Shown here in pieces: positions 34,804 through 47,541 of a stretch of 64,000 bases of DNA. Source of the stretch: Cerioporus squamosus (lineage: Eukaryota > Basidiomycota > Agaricomycetes > Polyporales > Polyporaceae); NCBI GenBank assembly GCA_022592435.1, contig JABYQS010000096.1:1-64000 (forward strand), read 5' to 3'. Each line of letters opens with the position of its first letter. The stretch's first letter is position 1. Under the pieces are notes generated by a model that made no database searches, was not told where the DNA came from, and was given only the letters and a program-made list of their open reading frames with translations. The translations under genes and the position numbers were made by a program.

Positions 34804-37194
34804 ATGCATTCTCTGGCACGATGGGCTGCTCGCGCTCCGAGACTACACAAGGCTCTCCCTTCCACCGTCCGGGTTCCACACGGCGCGTACGCCTACTCCT
34901 CCGTGAGTGAGGAGCCACAGACGGATGCCGATCTGCCTACAACTCTTACCAGGACGCAGCAGTCCGAGGGCACAGATGAGGCAGCGAAGGTGCGCACGCA
35001 TGACAGTGTCAAAGGTGCCATCCACATCCAACGCTCCCTATGTAGGAACTCGCCGCGGCCATCTCTCAAAATCCAGCGCAGAGTGAGGAGAAGGGCAAGA
35101 GTCGGCGGAAGGGCTTTACAAACATGGAAGGTACGTTTGACAGGTTTGTTTTGGGTCTGCTGCCCTCCAGCTGAGTTATGAAGCAGGGAAGTCCATGGAG
35201 CCGGTTGCCTCGGGTTCGAAAACCGACGAGAACGTCGTGGCGTCTGGCTTGCTGTTGGACAACTCCTTCAAGCCATTGAAAGGTATGTGCTTACCGCCTG
35301 TATCCGCACGACCCTCTACAACGCCAATCGGCAGATGTGCACCCCATCCGGAGAAAGCTCATACCGCGGTTAGCTCATGGGCTCGACGCTGTTGTCAAGA
35401 GGTAACTTATCCTCTTCAAGGTGCCTGAACTCCACTCATACCCGCCGTTTGTAGAACAGGCGTGCACTGGCTCAAAGACCCGGAGAGTGGCGAATATAAT
35501 TTCGACCAGCACCTCGAAGAGATACCGAAAGTCGGCGACTTTGACTTTGACCGGTTAGGCGGGTTCGTCACCAGCTCGCAGGATAAGGTACATCACCCCA
35601 TTCCGGATCAGTCCATCCGCTCACACCAGCCGTTCCAGAACCTCATCACTCTGGCGAAGAGGAACAAGTGCAAATATGCCGGCTCAACCTCGTCCTTGAC
35701 CGGAATCTTGACCCAGATATACCTTCTCTTGTCCCAAGAAAAGCTCCTCAACCTTACCAACCTGAGCTCAGACTTCGAATCCGCGGTCAGTGCGAAACAA
35801 GGATTACCTGTCAGGGATTGGCTTCCTGACGTTTGGTCGTTCGCAGCCTCGTTTCTTCACACCGGGCCAACGCATACCAGCATCCGTAATCCTGCGGTAC
35901 CGAGATGGAATCTATACGACCGATTATGATCACGAACGGGATGGGGACAGCGAAGAAATCATCCTTCTACGACTGGTGAGCAATCTCACAGTACCTTAGA
36001 TTAGCAGCATCTCATCATGCCACAGGGTATTTTACTCGAGAAGTTCCTCACTATGGGGAAGGAAGACTTCGAGAAGTATCTCAAAACGTATACGCAGGGC
36101 GACCATACAGAGCAGACAGACGTTCATCGATATGCCAAGGTTTGTGGATGTTCTGACTTCGGTTATCCACCCAGAACTCACAAACACTGGCGCGCAGCAC
36201 GGCAAATTCCTCATGAGATCTCAGCTGGACTGCCTTCACGAGGACCTTCCGGGTACCGGTGTTTTCGACCTCAAGACACGGGCGATATCGCAAATTCGAC
36301 ACGACGTACACAACTACCTGGTACGCACATCTCGCAGGCATCGTCAGGGGCTCCATTCATCTCTCCGTGATAGGCCTACATCGACTGCACGCTCGACGCA
36401 CTGACCGGGCGACGGGGAACCTTTGAGGAGGAGTACTACGACATGATCCGCTCCGCGTTCCTCGAATACTCCTTCCAAGCGCGCATCGGCAACATGGACG
36501 GCGTCCTGGTCGCATACCACAACACGGCGCGGATATTCGGCTTCCAGTACATCTCTCTCCGCGAGATGGACATAAGCCTGTTTGGACGGGAAGGCGCGGG
36601 CATCCGTGTGTTCCTGCGCTGCGTGCGTCTCATGGAGTTGCTGTACGAGGAGATCGCCAAGTGCTTCCCTCAGCAGGTGAGTCTGCCGCGTTTCTCCCGC
36701 TATTTTGCAAGTCGCGGTTGCTGAAGGATAAGTCGCAGTCTGTGAAGTGTACCTTCGAGAAGCGCGGACAGTTCCTGCGGGTCTGGGTCGAGCCCCTGGA
36801 GCACAAGGATCCGAACACAGAGCCGCCTGTCGTCGAGCTGTCGCTCTGGCTCAAGAATATCATGCACGGGAAACCCACCAGGGGCGCATATGCCGTGTAC
36901 TCATCCAACTATCCTTGTAAGTCACCAGTCAGCTATGTCTTTCTTAGGAATCATCACTGATTATCATCGTCTCCAGGGACGATCGAATACCAGGTCAAGC
37001 GTGTCGACAGCCACCAGGAGCTTATCCGCGCTCGTCGTGACATCGCGTACAGGCGGCAGGAGAACATCTCAAAGTCCCTGCCCGATGCTTGCCCTGAGCT
37101 TGCAGCGGAGGAGGCTTCTGCGACTTCGACGGAGCTGGCACCGGCGGAGGAGCTCGAGGGGCGCGTCACTGCGGAGGGGAAACTGACTGTATGA
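34804..37194 (+). CDS. PET127: Mitochondrial Pet127-family protein
   Basis: Pet127 is a mitochondrial membrane protein needed for 5' processing and turnover of mitochondrial RNA in yeast. Start MHSLARWAARAPRLHKALP at ATG 34804, a basic Arg/Ala leader fit for mitochondrial import, stop 37192-37194. Spliced conserved blocks in order: LIPRLAHGLDAVVKR joined to TGVHWLKDPESGEYNF; LGGFVTSSQDK; NKCKYAGSTSSLTGILTQIY; ILRYRDGIYTTDYD; GKFLMRSQLDCLHEDLPGTG with VFDLKTRAISQIR; YDMIRSAFLEYSFQARIGNM; IFGFQYISLREMD; VKCTFEKRGQFLRVW; and YPWTIEYQVKRVD. The MRSQLDC / PGTGVFDLKTRA block is diagnostic. At least nine introns; the one at 36142-36203 has a GTTTGT donor. C-terminus is acidic (ELAPAEELEGRVTAEGKLTV). 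Confidence 0.92.
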
Positions 37195-37808
37195 GCGGGA
37201 TCCTCGGGACAGTCAGTTATGTAGTTCTCCAGCACCACCACCAGCACCACCACTCATACACTCACTCATACACGGACATATCGCATTGTGGGTCATCGTC
37301 GCACGCTACTAGACAGCATCGTTAGCGTTGTGCAAACATAGGATCAACATAATATGTATAGAAGTACGATTCTTGGCGTAATGCGTAGCCACTTCGGGGA
37401 ACGTTAGCCATTGCCCATTTGGATGCATATGTGTCCGGCCTTCGTCCTTGACTGTCAATTCGCGGTTCGGTAGGTTACCTCCCAAACTGCCCATCGTACA
37501 GTCTTTACTCATCTCCCACGCTCTATAACCACTAATAAGAGTGCCCATCATGCATGGTGCATATGGCCGGCGCTGGCCTTCAGCTACAGGCGGTGATGAG
37601 GCTTCTCAGGTGCTCATTGCAAGTCGGACTTGGTACACATGGGCGTCAACGCGGTCTGGAGCGGGGGTCTCGTGACCGAAGGGGCTCCCATAGTCTGGCG
37701 TCTGCGGGGATTGGAGAGAGCAGGCAGACCTCGGATGCTCACCGACCACGACTACAAAGCTTTTCACCCGCCGCTACTCTCTCTCTCGTTACAATCGCCC
37801 TAGCCGCC
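37195..37808. other. Intergenic region between PET127 and TAM41
   Basis: The 3' flank of PET127 begins with a CACCAC-rich stretch (about 37230-37255) and CTCATACA repeats. The second half is presumably the TAM41 promoter. A frame open from 37554 runs into TAM41 but lacks its features. No separate gene seen. Confidence 0.5.
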
Positions 37809-39242
37809 ATGCTCGCCCGCACGAATGCTCGCAGACTCCCCACCCTCGTCGCTCGCTCACTGTCTACCGAGACTGCGACATCGTCCGGCCCCCAGCCCCC
37901 GCCTCCTCCCCCGCCCTCGTCTTCGCAGAACAAGCACCCGTCGAGCAAGCCGCTCGCACGGACACGTCTGAACCCTGCGCCGCGTCCAACGACGTCGCAT
38001 AGGCACCAGGTGCTCGCCTCGCTCCCGCCCTCGTTCGGCCGAAATCAGTTCCTGCCTGTTGCCGATTCGACGCGCGCGCTCCTCGAGTCCATCGTCGCGC
38101 GGTTCGAAGCCCCAATACGCTATGCGTTTGCGTACGGCTCTGGGGTGTTCGAGCAGGACGGGTACACCTCGAGCAGCCCGACGAGCCAGGACGGGCCGAT
38201 GCTCGACTTCATGTTCGCGGTGACGCACCCCGCGCACTGGCACTCGATCAACATGCACCAGTTCCCCGGGCACTACCCGCTCGGCGTGCGGATGGTCGGG
38301 TCGTCGTTCGTGGCGAAGGTGGAGGAGATTCCGCCGGGGGTCTGGTTCAACTCGATGGTGACCATGAACGGAGTGGTGCGTGCCCCTCCTCCCTTTTGAC
38401 GCGCGTGGACCCTGCCGCTGAGCGAGCGGGGCGGGGACAGACTATCAAGTACGGAGTCACGACGGTCGACAACCTCTGCTCCGACCTGCTCAACTGGAAG
38501 TCGCTCTATCTCTCGGGGCGGATGCACAAGCCCATCCGGATTATCAAGGATGACGCGCGCGTGCGGCTCACGCAGCAGGTCAACCTGACCTCGGCCGTCC
38601 GCACTGCGCTTCTCACGCTCCCGGACGAGTTCTCGGAGCGCGAGCTCTTTGAGCGCATCGCGGGGTTCTCGTACGGCGGGGACGTGCGCATGCTGCTCCC
38701 GGCGGAGAACCGCGGCAAGGTGGGCAACATCGTGCGCAAGCAGGCTCCCCAGTTCAAGGAGCTCTACCACCGCCTCGTCGTCGCGCTCCCGGGCGTCCAC
38801 TGGCCCGCACACAGCGCGACGATCCAGCAGGACACCAGCCCGCAGGCGCGTGCGGCCCATCTCCGGAAACTGCCGTCGAACCTCCTCACGCATGTCACGA
38901 CCCACTACTCGAGCCAGTCCTCGATCCCGCCCAAGGAGGCAGACGAGTCTGTCTACTGGGCGAAGCTCGCGGGCGACGCCAGCCTCCCGTCGGTGATTGA
39001 GCGAGGTAGGCCTCCTGTCGGTTGTTGTGACGTCATATGGCTGACCCACTCTGGCCGACCGCACAGAACTGCACAACATCGTGCGGGGTCCGTCGACCGT
39101 CCAGACCCTCAAGGGACTCGTATCCGCAGGCCCTATCAAGAGCGCACGGTACGCTGCACAGAAGGTCGCCAAGTGGTGGAAGGGCTGGAGCTCAAGCTCA
39201 AGTTCCACGGGCGCGAGCTCGGACTCGGACTCGAAGCCATAA
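37809..39242 (+). CDS. TAM41: Mitochondrial phosphatidate cytidylyltransferase Tam41
   Basis: Makes CDP-diacylglycerol from phosphatidate and CTP on the matrix side of the inner membrane, the first step toward cardiolipin. Start MLARTNARRLPTLVARSLST at ATG 37809, a classic presequence; an in-frame upstream extension is open but atypical. Conserved blocks: RYAFAYGSGVFEQDGY (nucleotidyltransferase GSG) with MLDFMFAVTHPAHWH; HQFPGHYPLGVRMVGSS; GVWFNSMVTMNGV joined across an intron to TIKYGVTTVDNLCSDLLNWK; YLSGRMHKPIRIIKDD; NLTSAVRTALLTLPDEFSER; and FSYGGDVRMLLPAENRGKV. Last exon ELHNIVRGPSTVQTLKGLVS followed by a Ser-rich tail, TAA 39240-39242. Two introns, no frame break, about 430 residues. 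Next to another mitochondrial gene, PET127, but fungal gene order makes a shared role uncertain. Confidence 0.94.
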
Positions 39243-40912
39243 CGGCGCCCACGGTTGACCCGGTACACACTCTAGCGCATGTGCAGGTCGCGGCGGACTC
39301 TCCATCCATCTCAACGGCATTTCTTCGGCTGGTACATCATGCAAGGTATAGCATCTTCCCCCCCAGGACGCCCCCTACTTCGTATTATTCTACGGTAACA
39401 TACTACACTTTAGAAGGCGGTCGGCATGGCTTTCACTTAGTCTGACAACTGTATCAATAATACTTGCACGCTGAAGATATACACACCACTTGACACTGGA
39501 ATGTTTGTCCGAAGTCGTCCGCGGTGGCTATCGGAGCAGACGCGAGGCCCTGTGGCTAACTCATAGGTGAAGGGTGTTTTGATCGGAGTCGTTGTGTGAA
39601 GAGAAGCGAACTTACACTTAGCCGACCGGTCTTCCGTCGCGGGGTTAAGTCTGAGATCTAAGACACGCGCCATCGCCATTCCATACGACAACAAGCGGGA
39701 TCGACGTCGACTGAGGATCTTCTATAGTAAATCATCTCGAACGGATTAGGAAAGTGCCCTTTCTATAGATGGTAAGTTGGCATGTTCAGCTGCACAGGCT
39801 GCTCTCTTTCCTGCAGATTCACAATGTAATGGAAGTATAACTCCCTCTCTGTTGCCTGCAAGCGTTGCGGAGGCAGTCCGAGAGGGAGGGAGGCTATAGA
39901 CATCGAAATCGGAGAGAGCGCCGGCCAGCGCTTGAGCTGTGGGTTCTGTCCCCGAAAGCCAATGTAGAAGCGGACCTCCAATACCACTTGGCGGAGTTCA
40001 AGTGTGCATTAAGTGACATGATCTCCGCTTGACCTCACGACGATGGACGGTAGCGAGCGAGTGAGACTGACGTTCAAGCTCAAGCTCGCAGCTCAGATAT
40101 GTAAACCCTGAAGACGGCGGCGCACGAGGGGGGGGCGCAGCCCACCCGAGTGCGCCGGTGTTATGGATCTCTGAGTAGCTCATGCACCTCGGCTTTTCCG
40201 TGACAAGGGCACGGGTAGACGCTAGTATCGAAGAGGATCACAGTAGGTCCCCGGATGCAACTTTTCATCTTCGCTGTTTCCATTCCCATGCCTTACTTCT
40301 GCGACTTCCGGAACCACTACAGCATTGCTGTACCATCGCTACTTCCTGCAGGATGAGGTAGGTCTTCGTACTCGAGAGTCGATAGTGGGCGGGGGTGAGT
40401 AGATCAGTGAACCTCGCCGAGGACATGAGGCGTATAAGCGCCCGCGTTGTTAGGATACATAGTGTGACGTGACGTGACTGTCGCGTCTGTCACGCGAATT
40501 CCGACGCTCGCGTTCCGGGGCTGTCTCGCCCTGTGAGACGGAGGAAATTCCTGCGTGGAATGGAACGCTCTTTGTGTGAGATAGCGCGAATGTTTCTGCG
40601 TCAAGAGTGACGAGGATGAGGGAGCACGGAGAGCATTGATCAGCTGGTGTATGTCACGGAAGCGCGTGTCCGGGGTCCCGGCGTGGGGGTATGTCGGGCT
40701 GGAGGTCAAGACGGCTCGCAACTCGAACCTCGTCCAACTTGAACGGTGTAAATCCTCTGCGTCTCGTCTGGGGCCTTGCAGTTCACCTTGCCTTCCTTCT
40801 GAGTGTTTCTTCTTCTTCTTGACTCTTTGCCCTCTCGACTTCTTCTGAATCTGCGGCCTGCTGCCTCTTCGCTCCTTCAACTTCGCGCTTCTAGCTCAAG
40901 GCACCCGTGAAC
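39243..40912. other. Intergenic region, no gene confirmed
   Basis: About 1.7 kb upstream of the NDK-like gene. A G8 run lies at about 40130-40137. The last 130 bp before the ATG at 40913 are strongly pyrimidine-rich (TTCTTCTTCTTG, CCTTCCTTCTG), typical of a fungal core promoter. Minus-strand frames at 39763-39987 and 40404-40880 show no recognisable motif. Confidence 0.45.
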
Positions 40913-42656
40913 ATGTCTACCCCTTCGTCCCCCACCCAGGCTCCCGGCGAGATACTTGGCAGCCCCGTCTCGCCCACGACGCGGACGGTCGCTATCATCA
41001 AGCACCATGCGCTCAACCACAGGTTTGAGATCGAGCGGAGCATCTCGGATGCCGGTTTCGAGGTGCGCGCACGTTCTCCGCGCGGCTTGCAGCGCGTGCA
41101 CTGACACTGCGCAGATTGTGAAAGAGAGGCAGATGGAGTTCGACGTCGAGACGGATCCCGACACCCTCTTCGAGCTCTTCGGGCCCGATTATGAGTCCTT
41201 TGCCGAGTGAGTGTCCCGCCTCCTGTCCGCCACTGCATTTCCTCAGCTGTCCCTTCCGCCCTTCTCCTCGCGCACGCGCAACCAGGGGCCCTGTCTGGGT
41301 TTACGTCCTCGAACGCCGCCGCGCCGTCGAGGTCTGGCACTCTCTTATGGGCGACCCCGATCCCGAGGTCGCGCGCAAAGATACCCCCAACTCCATTCGC
41401 GCGCTCTACGGCATCTCCGCGGCTCAAAACGGCGTCATGGGCTCCTCCGACGCACAGACCGCTGAGATACAGATCCAGTCCATCTTCGCGTCTTCTCCCC
41501 CATTCCCCGCCACAGAGCTTCCCGACGTCGGCCAGGGCTACGGTGGCATCCCCGCAGGCTCTCTTAGATCTGTCTCCTCGTCGGTCCTCGAACAGCTGCG
41601 CACCGCGGGAGGAGGGTCGGAATACGCTGCTTCATCGCACGCGGGTGGGTCGGCGAATGGGGCTGGCAAGCCCGGGTTCAAGGCGCGAGCACTTCCCGCT
41701 ACACACGCCGCCCCGGATATCGTCCCACGTATGTCCAAGGCCGCCGCACTCCGCGCTGGCATTCCCCTCGAAAGCGTCAAGCGCGCCCCGCCCACAAAGG
41801 AGCGTCTTGCACAGACGTTTGCCAACGTTCCCGGACACAAGCGTGCGGAGACGATCACTGTGGCTTCGACCGCGCCGCCAGCGGTTGCACCGAGGATGAC
41901 GCGCGCCGCTTCCCTCAGGCTGGGCATAAGCCGGAGGAGAAGAAGAGGACCCCGGCGCCAATGCTAACGGCGACAAGGCTACCTTCGATGGAGTCCCGGG
42001 ACACAAGAGGAGGGAGAGTATCGCCGTGGCCAGCACGCGCCCGCCTAGCGTGGCTCCGAGACTGAACAAGAGCGCGGCCTTGAGGCAGCAGAAGGAAGCT
42101 GCGCCTCCGTCCTCGTTCATGTGTGCGTGCTGCCTCCATACGCCAACATATGCAATTCACTCACCTTATTGATTTGCAGTCCGCCAGCCATCGTCCCAGT
42201 CTGCACCTTCCCGCTCGTCTTCGAGACAATCCTTTAGCGGCACCTCCTCGTCCCGCCCTTCCATCTCCCGTCCTCCCTCGGCCGCATCGATGACGAACGG
42301 CACGACGCGCGCCGCAACCCTCAGTCGCGCAACGTCCTCGACCGTCTCGCGTCCCGCCACCCTCAGCCGCGCCACATCTTTGACCGGCTCGCGCCCGGGA
42401 CCCCGACCGTCCACCGCGCCCGGTGCAAAGTCCTTCTGGAGCTGTGCCGCAAGCGAATGGCGACAAGACCCCTACGCCGAAGGAGGAGGCCCCCGCGAAG
42501 CCGCGCCCCCGCCCGAGCAGTCTGCAGGCACCTACCGTCGCTCCGAGGACGAACAAGAGTGCGCTGCTGAGAGCGGCGAAGATGGCGGGTGCTGCTCTGG
42601 GGGCCACCTCGGGAAAGAAACCCGCTGCGCCTGCCCCGCGCGCTGTACGTGCGTGA
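40913..42656 (+). CDS. NDK-fold protein lacking the catalytic histidine, with C-terminal repeats
   Basis: Start MSTPSSPTQAPGEILGSP at ATG 40913. The first exons encode a nucleoside-diphosphate-kinase fold: RTVAIIKHHALNHRFEIERS, IVKERQMEF, LFGPDYESFAE, GPVWVYVLERRRAVEVWHSL, then NSIRALYGI. The active-site loop, normally N-x-x-H-G-S-D, reads QNGVMGSSDAQTAEIQ, so the phosphate-carrying His is Met and the protein is probably not a kinase. Behind it come degenerate repeats of the form VPGHKR-E-I-VAST-PP-VAPR...A-LR (around 41835, 41995 and 42530), Ser/Pro rich. The frame slips near 41929, 41960 and 42430 at short runs of A or C while the repeat motif continues in the new frame; likely assembly indels. 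One intron lies at about 42122-42180. Stop 42654-42656. Function unknown. Confidence 0.75.
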
Positions 42657-43322
42657 CGGGGTCTGATCTCCGAGGTATCATACCAGTCGTCTCCGATCCG
42701 CCTATAAGAGGCGACCAACGTTATCGAATTGTCTCTGCCGACACGAGGTGGACATCCTCTCCTCGCTCACCCTCTCCCCTCTCCTATCACGACCTAGACG
42801 AAATCCTGCGCATACACGCGCGCGTTATCTCAATATCTGCTGGTTTGGTTGACATATGGCACACTTGATTCTTTATGCGCTCATCTATATCCCTTCTCAA
42901 TCATCTGCGGTGGTTCTCCCAGGTCTCTCTCTCTTTCCTATATCTGATACCGAACAGTAGTAGCACAGGCGGCCGTCCCTTGAGTCGGTATATAATACTT
43001 TCCTCTCCTTCTTGAAACCGACAGGTTCTCGTTCACGGCGGTGCTCTTGTTTCACGTCTTATGCCCATCATCCAGGTCGATCCTCTTTTTCCAGTGCTCA
43101 GTCATGTGGAGTTTGTTGGTGTGTTGTACAAACAGTGTTCCAAATGCTCAGCTGGGGTTTGCAGGCGGACGTGGTCAGGCGTGAATGTAGAGGCTGACAT
43201 TGCGTGTGTGTCAAACTTCGTGAGTAGGGGATGGCTGATGCTACATTTCCTAGTTTTACATGAAGTCGCAGGTTCTCTTAGCCGCGAACGTCCAAGGGTG
43301 CGCCTCCTGGAAGTGCCTGTCT
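42657..43322. other. Convergent intergenic region
   Basis: Between the 3' ends of the NDK-like gene (+) and THI4 (-). Lower GC, no recognisable gene. Confidence 0.5.
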
Positions 43323-44488
<1,166 letters not shown>

Positions 44489-45862
44489 AGCGAGGAGGGG
44501 GAGGTTATTTTAGGTCGGGGTCTAAGGGGAAGCAGGTGTGAGTGCGGCGGGGAGCCTGTGTAGGTTCATTCCCAAGACATCTCCCAATTTATAGTCCCAG
44601 TGGGACGGACTGTACAGACGATTGGGGATGCCAATATTCTGCCTGGGGAGCGGAGCCTGGGTCCCGGGGTGCGGTCTGCTTGCTCTGGCGTTTCGCGGGG
44701 CGGGTCCGTCTGCATCCAGCTCCACGAAGAAGTGGGCAAGAAGGTCACTCGACGGAGTGTCGGCAGCGTTCCGAATGCTTCTCGCCAAGAATGGGGGCCA
44801 ATGTTCACACCACAGGCCTCGACGCGGGCCCTGATTGAGGAGTGATTATCGCGGAGTAGTGTGGTTTACGGCTCTGGTATTGGCTGGGACAGACCTTGGC
44901 CGTGAGCACAGGGTTCTAGGGATCGAGAGTGCCACGGTCGTTCTCCATTGCAGCGTGCTTTCTCCCGGGTTGGATGGGGATGGTGTCCCTGATTCGTAGA
45001 GTCGTTTCCCTTGCATCACTTGCGGGGGACCGACTGGTTCCGCACCTTTTCTTGGGGACAGTCTGCGTGAAATCGATAGACGAGAGTGTCACCCCAATTC
45101 ATCCAGCCCACGTCATGACATGGATGAAGGATATTCTGTAGTGTCGATCCGTCGATCAGAAGTACTGGGCAGCGCATATCGAGTCAAATGCTTTGGCGCA
45201 CCTCTAGACCTCTAGCCAGACTATTGGAGTTCCCCAATGTTATGGGCCACGACCTGTATGACTCCTGTTGTAGTTCCCGTCGGGTTCCCGTAGAACGCCA
45301 ATGCAGATGCGAACGCTGAGAAGCGTGAGGACAAACCATCAGGGCGCTTACATCCACACAACCGTCCGCTATTAGTATATGGCCTTCAACGGCTTCATCG
45401 GAGAACTTCTACCTGTACATAGCTCGATTCCTGAGGCGACGGCGATGGAACAAGCCGTTTCCTGCGAACATCCATGAGATCCTCCAGTGACCACCGCCAA
45501 GCGCAGGCTTAACTCACTTACCGATGATACCGGCCGTCTATCATGCATCCGGTAGTCAGCATGCGTCAGTTTCGAGGCTTATGGCCGCATTCTGTGGGCG
45601 GTCAGATAGCAACATGACAGCCGGCGAGGGGAGATCTGAGAGTTAAAGGTCCTAGTATGGAGAACGACCGCGGAGGATGCGGTCACCGGCCGCACAAAGT
45701 CAGTGCTGACCTAGTCATCCTTGCCGGCATCCAGCTCACGAGCTTTCGACATCGGCGCGTCCTCGCCCAGCATAACTTGAAATAGACCGAAGAACCAGCA
45801 CAGACTCACCCCGCAAAAACTCGACGCTCGCAAGCAGCACGACGACGAAGACCGGCTTGACG
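44489..45862. other. Divergent intergenic region THI4/ARO7
   Basis: About 1.4 kb containing both promoters. Apart from the THI4 TATA box I see no gene or strong element. Confidence 0.5.
44587..44593 (-). promoter_or_regulatory. TATA box of THI4
   Basis: TATAAAT on the minus strand about 100 bp upstream of the THI4 ATG, a good core-promoter position for a gene that is usually strongly expressed when thiamine is scarce. Confidence 0.5.
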
Positions 45863-47141
45863 ATGGCCAGCGTCCCTCTTCCCGAGCAGAACTTCATCCT
45901 GGGGGGCGACCCGCTCTCGCTCGACCGCATCCGCGCGATCCTCACGCGCCTCGAGGACACGATCATCTTCTCGCTCATCGAACGTGCGCAATTCGCACAC
46001 AACCCAAAGGCGTACCGGCGCGGCGAGATCCAGGAGCTCAAGGATATCGGGTTCCATGGCAGTTGGCTCGAGTGGTTCCTGAAAGAGACGGAGACCTTCC
46101 ACGGTGCGTAGTCCCCGCGCGATCGCCATCCACGACCGGTTACTGAACCAGTTGCTCGTGAACTGTCGCGCGCAGCGAAGGCCAGGCGGTACACTAGGTG
46201 AGTACCGGCATACATGGTGGTACGCGGAGGAGAAAGAACGGTCGACTAACCGGGTTCGCTCGCTTGCATTTCCTGCTCTCCCCCGCACTCGCCCCCGTCC
46301 CTCGTCCCTCGCACCCATACCCACACCGACACTCCCGTCCCTGCAGCCCGGACGAATATCCGTTCACAGATATCAACGAACTCCCACCTCCCATCCTCAA
46401 GCCCTTCCCACACCCGCCGATCCTCCACCCGAACAAGATCAACGTCAATGCGTCCATCCTCTCCTTCTACACTCAGGCTATCGTCCCGCGCATCACGCGG
46501 CCGGCGACACTTGCCCTCGCCGCCGTGAAACGCGCGAACGGCATCACTGGCGAAGACGAGTTCGAGGACGACGGGAACTACGGAAGCGCGGCCTTCGTCG
46601 ACCTCGAGGTCCTCCAGGCGATTTCGAAGCGCGTCCATTACGGTACGGGCTGCTCTTCTTGACAGGTTGTGTCGACCGTGTACGTGTGTACTTATACTCA
46701 CGCACTGACATGCCGCAGGCAAGTTCGTGTCCGAGAGCAAGTTCAGGGACAACCCCGCAGCGTTCATTCCACACATCCAGTCACGTAACCGTGCTGCGCT
46801 GGAGGGGCTGATCACGAAGCCCGAGGTCGAGAAGAAGCTCCTCCAACGCCTACGAAAGAAGGCGTCTCTGTACGCGATCCACTTCACGCCTGACGGGGAG
46901 CCGTTGAACGACTCGGCAACGCGGAAGATCGATGTCGACGGCGTCGTTGAGCTCTACGAGCACTACATCATCCCGCTCACGAAGGAGGTCGAGGTACGCC
47001 GCTCTCGCGCGCAGGTTCTTGTCGTGCCTGGACAGTACGCTCACCATGATGTCAATGCAGGTGGACTACTTGCTTGTACGCCTCGACGGGCTGTCCAAGG
47101 AGGAGATCGACAAACTCGCATCACAGGAACCGAAGAAGTAG
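45863..47141 (+). CDS. ARO7: Chorismate mutase (AroQ, eukaryotic type)
   Basis: Converts chorismate to prephenate, the first step to phenylalanine and tyrosine. Start [20 protein letters not shown] at ATG 45863, stop TAG 47139-47141. All-helical AroQ fold in order: [20 protein letters not shown] with [112 protein letters not shown]; and [20 protein letters not shown]. Catalytic Arg and Lys in RxxxxRxE and KRVHYGKFV contexts are present. Small exon 46165-46197 encodes KARRYT. About 265-275 residues, as in yeast Aro7; the allosteric region looks complete. Nuclear gene for a cytosolic enzyme. Confidence 0.94.
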
Positions 47142-47541
47142 TCTCTGTGTAACGCATACATTCTCCACGGCCATGAGCCCTCTCCTTCCGTACCACTGTA
47201 TAGTAAATCATCGCGAAACAACCAGGTGCAGGAGTCAAAGGATTGGAAGCGAGCTCGAGACGCAGTCGCAAAACAGGTATGTGCGGGGAAATCAGAACGG
47301 GAGTTCTCCAAACTACAAACATGGGTGTATAACCGTAAAGGGTAAATGGGCAAGCAAGGTATTGGTATGGTAAATAGCGCATAAGAGAGTGGGGATGTAC
47401 ACATGCCAAGCAACGTCGAAAGGTCCCCGTTGGGGATGCCTCCCGGCTCTGCCGGTGTGACGGGTAATGGGATGAGAGACGAACCGGTGTCAGTGAATAC
47501 AGAAAACGCAGATGTCGCAGACCCTGATAAATGCGTGATAA
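47142..47541. other. Convergent intergenic region
   Basis: Between the 3' ends of ARO7 (+) and septin-like gene A (-). The minus-strand frame stays open here beyond the spliced stop of septin-like A, but that is read-through of an intron and 3' UTR. Confidence 0.45.

Noticed and set aside
40404..40880. 158-codon minus-strand frame divergent from the NDK-like gene
   Set aside because: Its first residues are just the reverse of the pyrimidine-rich promoter (Lys/Arg run); no motif.
44489..44900. TPP riboswitch upstream of THI4
   Set aside because: Looked for the CTGAGA and the ACCTGAT-type aptamer strings on the minus strand; not found.
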